Shown here: piece by piece, positions 1 to 5,904 of the stretch
Layout of the letters: every line of letters begins with the position of its first letter
Numbering within the stretch: the stretch's first letter is position 1
Assembly (NCBI GenBank): GCA_903882335.1
Contig: CAIRWP010000276.1
Span: 1 to 7,330, forward strand
Length of the DNA stretch: 7,330 nt
Source of the DNA: an uncultured Opitutia bacterium
GTDB lineage: Bacteria; Verrucomicrobiota; Verrucomicrobiia; Opitutales; UBA953
Direction: 5' to 3'
The notes under the pieces: model-generated
Database searches by the model: none
The model's input: the letters and a program-made list of their open reading frames with translations, nothing else
What the model was told of the DNA's origin: nothing
Program-made: the position numbers and the translations under genes

Positions 1-1
1 T

Positions 2-811
2 GCGTGGCCGACCGAGGCGGAGCAGTACGATGAATATGCCGAGGCGGTGCGTCTCGCGCAGGGCCGACCCGTCACGTTCCGTACGCTCGATATCGGCGGC
101 GACAAGCGCCTAGGCGACCTGAGCGACGAGGCCAATCCTTTCATGGGCTACCGCGCCGTGCGGATGTGCCTGGAGCGTCCGGAGATCTTCCGGCCGCAGC
201 TGCGCGCGATCGTTCGTGCCGCCGCTCTCGGGCCGGTCCACGTCATGTTCCCGATGATCTCCGGGATCGAGGAATTGCGGAAGGCCAAGGAGATCTTCCG
301 GCAGGTCGAGGCGGAGCTCGCGCTGGAAGGCATCCGTCCCGCGTCCCCGATCCGGCTGGGCGCGATGATTGAGATTCCCTCGGCGGCCTTGGTCGCCGCG
401 GAGCTGGCGCGCGAGTGCGACTTCTTCAGCGTCGGCACCAATGACCTGGTGCAGTACCTCCTGGCGGTGGACCGGGGTAACCGCCGCGTGGCCACCCTCT
501 ACGACCCCTGCCACCCGGCCGTGGTCCGCACCTTGGCCGGGATCTTCCGGGCCGCCGCGGCCGCCGGGATTCCCGCCGCCGTCTGCGGTGAACTCGGCGG
601 TGACCCCCTCTGGGCTCCCTTGTTGCTCGGGCTCGGTGCCCACGAGCTCAGCATGACGCCCGCGGCCTTGCCGGAGGTCCGCTTCCTGCTTCGCCATGTG
701 CGCCGGGATGAGATGCGAGCCTTGGGCGAGCAGGCCCTCGCCTCCGCCTCCGCCGCCGCGACCCGCGGCCTCCTGCAGGGTTTCGCCGACGCCCAACAAA
801 AGTCCCGCTGA
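2..811 (+). CDS. ptsI: PTS Enzyme I, C-terminal part (5'-truncated by window edge)
   Basis: Phosphoenolpyruvate-protein phosphotransferase (Enzyme I) takes phosphate from PEP in the cytoplasm and passes it to HPr, the first step of PTS sugar uptake and signalling. About 269 residues are present, against roughly 575 for the family. They are the PEP-binding TIM-barrel half; the HPr-binding and phospho-histidine domain lies left of the window. The reading frame is open from base 2, so the GTG at 47 is internal and not a start. Visible family motifs, in order, are RTLDIGGDK, NPFMGYRAVR, the MFPMIS strand, MIEIPSAA, DFFSVGTNDLVQY, and AVCGELGGDP, whose Cys (codon 584-586) is the active-site general acid. 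All key PEP/Mg ligands appear intact. The stop codon overlaps the hisC start by one base, suggesting co-transcription and coupled translation. A PTS gene leading into his genes is not a standard arrangement. The EI-Ntr paralogue (PtsP) shares this half, so ptsI versus ptsP cannot be fully settled here. Confidence 0.93.
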   Translation, partial: AWPTEAEQYDEYAEAVRLAQGRPVTFRTLDIGGDKRLGDLSDEANPFMGYRAVRMCLERPEIFRPQLRAIVRAAALGPVHVMFPMISGIEELRKAKEIFRQVEAELALEGIRPASPIRLGAMIEIPSAALVAAELARECDFFSVGTNDLVQYLLAVDRGNRRVATLYDPCHPAVVRTLAGIFRAAAAAGIPAAVCGELGGDPLWAPLLLGLGAHELSMTPAALPEVRFLLRHVRRDEMRALGEQALASASAAATRGLLQGFADAQQKSR

Positions 812-1905
812 TGTCCGCCTCGCTGCCTTCGCCCAATCCCCACGTCGCGGCCATGTCCGCCTATACCCCGGGCGAGCAGCCGCAGGGGGGTGGCTGGGTC
901 AAGCTCAACACCAACGAGAACCCGTACCCGCCGAGCCTGCGGGCGCTCGAGGCCATACGGGTCGCGCTGCTCAATGATGGGGCTGCCCTCCGGCTCTACC
1001 CGTCGCCGGACTCCGCCCCGCTGCGCGAGGCCGCCGCGCGCTTCCATGATTTCAAGGCCGAGCGCATCGTCGCCGGCAATGGTTCGGACGACATCCTGAA
1101 CCTGTTGATTCGCGCCTATGCCGGCCCCGGTCGCCCGATCGGCATGCTCGACCCGAGCTACTCCTTGTATCCCGTGCTCGCCGCGGCGCAGGGCGCCCCC
1201 GTGGTCAAGGTGCCGGTGACGCCGGCGTTGTCGTTCGACGTCGCCGCGGTCGCCGGTTGCGGCGCGGCCGTCTTCTTCCTGACCAACCCGAACGCGCCGC
1301 TGGGCGTGGCTTTCCCGGTGGCGCAGGTCGAGGCGCTGGCCCGCGCTTTCCCCGGACTCCTCGTGGTCGACGAGGCCTATGCGGCCTTCGCCGAGGGCGA
1401 CTGCGTCGAACTCGCCAAGCGTCTCCCGAACGTCGTCGTCACGCGCACGCTCTCGAAGGGGCACGCCCTCGCCGGGCTTCGCGCGGGCTACGCGCTCTGC
1501 CCGTCCGGCGTCGCGGAGGTGCTGCACCGCGTGCGCGACAGCTACAACGTCGACCGCCTCGCGCAGGTGGCCGCGGCCGCGGCGCTCGACGATGGGGAGT
1601 GGCTCCGTGTCACCTCCGGTCAGGTGCGCGCCACGCGCGACCGGCTCACCCGTGAACTCATCGGCCTGGGCTGGTCCGTCATCCCGTCGTCGGGTAATTT
1701 CCTCCTCGCCGCGCCCGCCTCGTTGCGTCGGCCGACCTCGCCGGCCGCGGCCGAGCAAGCCTTCGAGTTCCTGCGAGCCCGCAAGATCCTGGTCCGCCGT
1801 TTCCCGCACCACCCGCTGACGGAGAAGTCGCTGCGCATCAGCGTCGGGACCGAGGCGGAAGCCGAGGTTTTCCTTGCCGCAGCCAAGGCCTGGACGGAAG
1901 GGTGA
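811..1905 (+). CDS. hisC: Histidinol-phosphate aminotransferase
   Basis: This PLP-dependent class I/II aminotransferase converts imidazole acetol-phosphate plus glutamate to histidinol-phosphate and 2-oxoglutarate in histidine synthesis. It has 364 residues, typical for the family. The N-terminus has PxVxxMSAYTPGEQP followed by KLNTNENPYPPS, the HisC substrate-arm signature. GNGSDD (PLP phosphate region), the DPSYSLYP segment and FLTNPNAPLG follow. VVDEAYAAFAE supplies the Asp that contacts the PLP ring nitrogen. TRTLSKGHALAGLRAGYA carries the Schiff-base Lys216. RISVGTEAE near the C-terminus provides the substrate-carboxylate Arg. The ATG at 811 keeps the whole conserved N-terminus; the next Met (residue 15) would cut into it. 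The start overlaps the ptsI stop (TGATG) and has no obvious Shine-Dalgarno sequence, so translation is probably coupled. Broad-specificity HisC relatives also act on aromatic amino acids, but the adjacent hisB and hisH support the histidine role. Confidence 0.95.
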   Translation: MSASLPSPNPHVAAMSAYTPGEQPQGGGWVKLNTNENPYPPSLRALEAIRVALLNDGAALRLYPSPDSAPLREAAARFHDFKAERIVAGNGSDDILNLLIRAYAGPGRPIGMLDPSYSLYPVLAAAQGAPVVKVPVTPALSFDVAAVAGCGAAVFFLTNPNAPLGVAFPVAQVEALARAFPGLLVVDEAYAAFAEGDCVELAKRLPNVVVTRTLSKGHALAGLRAGYALCPSGVAEVLHRVRDSYNVDRLAQVAAAAALDDGEWLRVTSGQVRATRDRLTRELIGLGWSVIPSSGNFLLAAPASLRRPTSPAAAEQAFEFLRARKILVRRFPHHPLTEKSLRISVGTEAEAEVFLAAAKAWTEG

Positions 1906-1936
1906 GGTTGACAACCTGCCGCTCCGCGGGGATTTC
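1905..1936 (+). promoter_or_regulatory. Possible internal promoter/palindrome before hisB
   Basis: The 37-bp hisC-hisB gap holds a perfect -35 consensus, TTGACA (1908-1913). It sits inside a 13-bp palindrome, AGGTTG-A-CAACCT (1905-1917). At 17-bp spacing the -10 position reads GATTTC, a poor match to TATAAT. It could be an internal promoter or protein-binding site, or a chance occurrence. The evidence is sequence match only. Confidence 0.22.
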
Positions 1937-1942
1937 TGGGGG

Positions 1943-2545
1943 ATGACCGCCGGAGTCCGCCAGGCCACCATCCGCCGTAACACGGCCGAGACCCAGATCG
2001 ACCTCACCGTCAACCTGGACGGGACCGGCGCCTCCGAAATCGACACGGGCGTGCCGTTCTTCGACCACATGCTGACCTTGCTGGCGCGCCACACGCTCCT
2101 CGACCTCACGGTCAAGGCCCGCGGTGACACCGCCGTCGACTATCACCACACCGTCGAGGATGTCGGCATCGTGCTGGGCGCGGCGATCAAGGAAGCGCTC
2201 GGCGACAAGGCCGGCATCCGCCGCTACGGTTTCTTCCTCCTGCCGATGGACGAGACGCTCGCGCGCTGCGCCGTCGACCTGAGCAACCGCGCCATGCTGG
2301 TCTACCAGGTCGAGGTCACCAACTACATGGTGCGCGACTTCAACATCTGCCTGGTCCGCGAGTTCTTCCAGGGCCTCGCCAATTCCCTGGCCGCGAACGT
2401 GCATCTCAAGCTCGAGTATGGCGAGGAGCCGCACCACGTGGCCGAGGCCCTCTTCAAGGCCTTCGCCCGCTCCCTGCGCGTCGCCCTCGAGGTCGACCCG
2501 CGCCAAGGCGGCCGGGTACCCAGCACCAAGGGCACGCTCGCCTGA
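1943..2545 (+). CDS. hisB: Imidazoleglycerol-phosphate dehydratase
   Basis: IGPD removes water from imidazole glycerol-phosphate to give imidazole acetol-phosphate, the substrate of the HisC encoded just upstream. At 200 residues it is the monofunctional form, without the HAD-type histidinol-phosphatase domain fused in enterobacterial HisB. The two internally repeated metal-binding halves are both present. FFDHML (His42) and HHTVED (68-73) belong to the first; HHVAEALFKAFARSLR (164 onward) and the C-terminal PSTKGTL belong to the second. These residues bind the paired Mn ions of the 24-mer enzyme. PMDETLARCAVDLSNR is also conserved. I chose the ATG at 1943 because the open frame extends back to 1874 only by overlapping the hisC 3' end, and the residues there look unlike the family. 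A G-run directly before the ATG is the nearest thing to a ribosome-binding site, though unusually close. hisH follows after 2 bp. Confidence 0.95.
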   Translation: MTAGVRQATIRRNTAETQIDLTVNLDGTGASEIDTGVPFFDHMLTLLARHTLLDLTVKARGDTAVDYHHTVEDVGIVLGAAIKEALGDKAGIRRYGFFLLPMDETLARCAVDLSNRAMLVYQVEVTNYMVRDFNICLVREFFQGLANSLAANVHLKLEYGEEPHHVAEALFKAFARSLRVALEVDPRQGGRVPSTKGTLA

Positions 2546-2547
2546 AC

Positions 2548-3192
2548 GTGGAAGCCGCCGGTCAGTCCCGCCGTCCCCGGGTCGCCGTCATCGACTACGG
2601 CATGGGCAACCTGCGCAGCGTGAGCCGCGCGATGGTCGCCGCCGGCGCCGATGCTTTCCTCGCGGCCACGCCGCAGGCCGCCGAAAAGGCGGAGGCGGTC
2701 GTCTTCCCGGGGCAGGGTGCCATGGCCGACTGCATGGCCTGCATCCGGCGCAACGACTTCGAAGCCTTCATCAAGGGATGGATCGCGGCCGACCGACCGT
2801 TCCTCGGGGTCTGCATGGGCTTGCAGGTGCTCTTCGAACGTTCGGAGGAGGCGGAGGTGCCCGGGCTGGGCGTCTTCCCCGGGGTCGTGACACGTTTTCC
2901 CTCCCAGCCTGGTCTGCGCATCCCGCACATGGGCTGGAACGAGGCCGTCTTCCGGGAAGCCAGTCCGCTGACCGCTGGTCTGAACGTCTCGGGCGAACCC
3001 TTCTATTTTGTCCATAGTTACCGGGTCGTCGCCACGGATCCGTCGCTCATCTGGTGCGAAACCGACTATGCGGGCCGTTTCGTTAGCGGGGTTCGGCGGG
3101 GCAGGGTGCTGGCCACGCAGTTCCACCCCGAGAAAAGTCAGGTCAAAGGCTTGCAACTCTACCGCAATTTCCTGACTTTGACGGACCGCTGA
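2548..3192 (+). CDS. hisH: Imidazole glycerol phosphate synthase, glutaminase subunit
   Basis: HisH is the class I glutamine amidotransferase subunit of IGP synthase. It hydrolyses glutamine and channels ammonia to HisF, which makes IGP (the HisB substrate) and AICAR. It has 214 residues, normal for bacterial HisH. The N-terminus reads VAVIDYGMGNLRSV and the oxyanion region FPGQGAM. The nucleophile elbow is GVCMGLQ with Cys89. The rest of the triad is His193 and Glu195 in TQFHPEKS. IPHMGWN, a HisH-specific motif, separates it from other class I amidotransferases such as GuaA, TrpG and PurQ. The GTG start at 2548 is 2 bp after the hisB stop and is the only start that keeps the first beta-strand, so translation is probably coupled to hisB. 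No Shine-Dalgarno sequence is visible. The obligate partner HisF is not encoded nearby; gltA comes next. Confidence 0.95.
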   Translation: MEAAGQSRRPRVAVIDYGMGNLRSVSRAMVAAGADAFLAATPQAAEKAEAVVFPGQGAMADCMACIRRNDFEAFIKGWIAADRPFLGVCMGLQVLFERSEEAEVPGLGVFPGVVTRFPSQPGLRIPHMGWNEAVFREASPLTAGLNVSGEPFYFVHSYRVVATDPSLIWCETDYAGRFVSGVRRGRVLATQFHPEKSQVKGLQLYRNFLTLTDR

Positions 3193-3227
3193 AGCGCTCC
3201 CACGGCCCGGCGGACACCCCCCCCGCC

Positions 3228-4529
<1,302 letters not shown>

Positions 4530-4563
4530 GGTCGGTCGGCCCGTCGCTCCGGGCGACGAACCG

Positions 4564-4607
4564 AAAAAGGGGGAGGGTCGGACGTTTCCGTCCGACCCTC
4601 CGTCTTT
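4564..4607. terminator. Bidirectional intrinsic terminator between gltA and rnpB
   Basis: A perfect 13-bp GC-rich stem (GGAGGGTCGGACG, 4572-4584, with its complement at 4589-4601) encloses a TTTC loop. On the minus strand it is followed by CCC and five Ts (complement of 4564-4568), a good terminator for rnpB. On the plus strand it is followed by GTC and four Ts (4605-4608 area), a weaker one for gltA. The two converging transcripts therefore share one hairpin. Confidence 0.88.
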
Positions 4608-4978
4608 TGAGCCATACACTGTAAGCCGGATTCTGTCCGGGGCGGCTCTCGCCGACCCCCTGCGCATCCATTTCTCTGACCTTGCGGACCCGCCTTGCGG
4701 CGGTGCGACAACCCGGGACCTTGGTGGGCGGCCTCGAACGGTCCCTGTTCGTCTTGCATCGGATTGGGTTTACCATGCCTCCTCGGTTACCCTCGGAGCG
4801 GTGGGCTCTTACCCCACCTTTTCACCCTTACCTCCGTCCTTGCGGGGGAGGCGGTTTGTTCTCTGTGGCACTGTCCGTCACGACTTGCGTCGTGCCCCGA
4901 CTTGCGGCGGGAATCCTGCCCGGTGATGTCCGGACTTTCCTCACGGATGACTCCGTGCGGATGCGCGTGTATGACTGT
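4608..4978 (-). ncRNA. rnpB: RNase P RNA, bacterial class A
   Basis: This is the catalytic RNA of ribonuclease P, which with the RnpA protein removes 5' leaders from pre-tRNAs. Read on the minus strand, the conserved core is unmistakable. P4 5' strand GAGGAAAGTCCGG lies at 4928-4942. CACAGAGAACAAACCGCC lies around 4850-4870, and AGGTAAGGGTGAAAAGG around 4817-4833. GGTAAACCC lies near 4770, and P4 3' strand ACAGAATCCGGCTTAC at 4621-4636. P1 pairs 4967-4976 with 4610-4619 (10 bp, one G-U), and P2 pairs 4959-4966 with 4662-4669 (8 bp). P3 is a short 6-bp hairpin (4942-4957). A GCAA-capped CCGCC/GGCGG hairpin near 4692-4705 fits P18. An 8-bp stem with a GAGA tetraloop lies between the P2 and P4 3' strands (4639-4659). 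Length is about 370 nt. The ends are estimated from P1 and could be off by a few bases. Confidence 0.97.
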
Positions 4979-4984
4979 CCAGAC

Positions 4985-5013
4985 AGGTTGGGGCGAAAGG
5001 GCGGGGAGGGCAA
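4985..5013 (-). promoter_or_regulatory. Candidate rnpB promoter (weak match)
   Basis: On the minus strand, TTGCCC (complement of 5008-5013) and CAACCT (complement of 4985-4990) are 17 bp apart. They would place the start at about 4978, four bases before P1. The spacing and position are right, but the -10 matches TATAAT only at A2 and T6. This is an inference from location. Confidence 0.28.
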
Positions 5014-5033
5014 GGATAGTGGTGGGAGTAAGA

Positions 5034-5075
5034 GGGATAGGGCCAGGGCTAGGGATAGGGCCAGGGACAGGCTAA
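5034..5075 (+). repeat. G-rich 6-bp tandem repeat (GGGNNA)
   Basis: Six GGGNNA units in perfect 6-bp register run from 5034 to 5069: GGGATA, GGGCCA, GGGCTA, GGGATA, GGGCCA, GGGACA. A degenerate GGCTAA follows (5070-5075). Six G-triplets with 3-nt spacers fit the classical G-quadruplex pattern on the plus strand. The block lies just upstream of rnpB, in the left arm of the inverted repeat. Confidence 0.85.
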
Positions 5076-5102
5076 GCTCTCAGGATGAGCTCCTGCTCCT
5101 TT

Positions 5103-5177
5103 CCCGAGCCCGAGCCCGAGCTCAAGCCCGAGCCCAAGCCCAAGCCCAAGCCCAAGCCCAAGCCCTATCCCTAGCCC
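5103..5177 (+). repeat. C-rich 6-bp tandem repeat (CCCRAG)
   Basis: Twelve 6-bp units lie in unbroken register, followed by a final CCC. They are three CCCGAG, one CTCAAG, one CCCGAG and five consecutive CCCAAG (5133-5162), then CCCTAT and CCCTAG. The last two units and the trailing CCC belong to the 16-bp inverted repeat shared with the left block. The minus strand has eleven unit G-triplets (the CTCAAG unit lacks one) plus the terminal one, all with 3-nt spacing, so it has strong G-quadruplex potential. The five identical units suggest recent slippage expansion. Confidence 0.92.
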
Positions 5178-5249
5178 TTTTGATTTCACCCCTTTCTCTT
5201 CCCATCCTCCCATCTTCCCCCTATTGCCTCTTCACCCCAACCTCTCCCC
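5178..5249 (+). other. Pyrimidine-rich leader before the SGNH hydrolase
   Basis: Of the 72 bases before the start codon, 62 are C or T, so no Shine-Dalgarno sequence is possible near the ATG. The best promoter-like pair is TTGATT (5180-5185) with CATCCT (5203-5208) at 17-bp spacing, a weak match that I do not call separately. No hairpin or riboswitch-like structure stands out. Confidence 0.6.
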
Positions 5250-5900
5250 ATGCGCCGCCTCTTCTCCCTCGCCGCCTCCTGCCTCGCTTCGCTCGCCGCC
5301 GTCTCGGCCGCCGATGCTCCCGCCGTGACCAAGGTCGCTTGCGTGGGCGACAGTATCACCCAAGGCGCCGGCACCAAGGGCAAGGGCATGGCCTACCCCG
5401 ATCAGCTGCAGGCGCTCCTGGGCGACAAGTACAAGGTCGGCAATTTCGGCGTGAGCGGTCGCACGCTCCTCAAGAAGGGCGACTTCCCTTACACCAAGGA
5501 GAAGCGTTACCAGGACGCGCTCCAGTTCGCCCCGAATGTCGTCGTCATCATGCTCGGCACCAATGACACCAAGCCCCAGAACTGGAAGCACGAGGCCGAC
5601 TTCGAGGCCGACTACAAGGACCTGGTGAAGTCCTTCCAGAAGCTTTCCACGAAGCCGAAGGTCTTCGTCTGCCGCCCGGTCCCCGTGCCCGGCACCGGTA
5701 ACTACGGCATCAACGAGGCCAATGTGCAGAAGGAAATCCCGCGCATCGATGCCTTGGCCAAGGAGCTGGGCTGCGAGGTGATCGACATGCATGCCGCGCT
5801 CGCGACGCACCCGGAGATGCTGCCCGACCGCGTCCATCCCAACAACGAAGGCGCGGCCGAGATGGCCAAGGCCGCGGCCAAGGCAATCGCCGGTAAGTAA
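5250..5900 (+). CDS. Secreted SGNH/GDSL-family hydrolase
   Basis: Predicted extracytoplasmic serine esterase of the SGNH superfamily, 216 residues. A Sec signal peptide is visible: two Arg at residues 2-3, a hydrophobic Leu/Ala core, then AVSA with cleavage expected near residues 20-21. The mature protein is about 195 residues and covers a single compact domain. Block I is VACVGDSITQG with nucleophile Ser35. Block II is NFGVSG with oxyanion Gly70. Block III is MLGTND with Asn105. Block V is DRVHPN with Asp193 and His196. All four catalytic or oxyanion positions are intact. Relatives include acyl-CoA thioesterase I/lysophospholipase-like enzymes and carbohydrate acetylesterases of polysaccharide degraders. 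The sequence does not say which ester is cut, though carbohydrate deacetylation is plausible. The start is fixed by the signal peptide; its leader is pyrimidine-rich with no Shine-Dalgarno sequence. The gene diverges from rnpB and converges on the helicase gene, ending 4 bp from that gene's stop, so it is probably monocistronic. Confidence 0.92.
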   Translation: MRRLFSLAASCLASLAAVSAADAPAVTKVACVGDSITQGAGTKGKGMAYPDQLQALLGDKYKVGNFGVSGRTLLKKGDFPYTKEKRYQDALQFAPNVVVIMLGTNDTKPQNWKHEADFEADYKDLVKSFQKLSTKPKVFVCRPVPVPGTGNYGINEANVQKEIPRIDALAKELGCEVIDMHAALATHPEMLPDRVHPNNEGAAEMAKAAAKAIAGK

Positions 5901-5904
5901 GCCT

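Larger units (their letters stand above)
4985..5243. repeat. Imperfect long inverted repeat spanning the rnpB-SGNH intergenic region
   Basis: The inner ends are a perfect 16-bp inverted repeat: GGGCTAGGGATAGGGC at 5046-5061 and its complement at 5162-5177, separated by 100 bp. The outer ends also match: AGGTTGGGG at 4985-4993 and its complement CCCCAACCT at 5235-5243. Next to each is a GAA/TTC on the inner side after one mismatch. Arm lengths are similar (77 and 82 bp). Between these anchors the arms are purine-rich on the left and pyrimidine-rich on the right, but they align only loosely. It could be a degenerate mobile inverted-repeat element, a large hairpin, or partly the result of skewed base composition. 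No transposase or target-site duplication is evident. Confidence 0.5.

Noticed and set aside
1874..1942. Upstream start for hisB giving 23 extra residues
   Set aside because: It uses a TTG inside the hisC coding end and adds residues unlike the family N-terminus. The ATG at 1943 gives the normal 200-residue enzyme.
499..2130. 543-residue minus-strand open frame
   Set aside because: It is antisense to ptsI, hisC and hisB, all with intact catalytic motifs. Long antisense frames are expected in high-GC coding DNA.
5103..5177. Possible CRISPR array
   Set aside because: The period is 6 bp with no spacers; this is a microsatellite-type tandem repeat.
5250..5285. Lipoprotein signal on the SGNH hydrolase (Cys11 in LAASC)
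   Set aside because: The residue at -3 of the would-be lipobox is Ala, and only about seven residues separate the Arg pair from the Cys. An ordinary Sec cleavage near AVSA fits better.
4682..5566. 294-residue plus-strand open frame across rnpB and the hexamer repeats (Ala/Arg/Gln-rich repeat peptide)
   Set aside because: It runs through the RNase P RNA gene, the 6-bp repeat (which keeps any frame open and gives a repeat peptide) and out of frame into the SGNH gene. It resembles no family.
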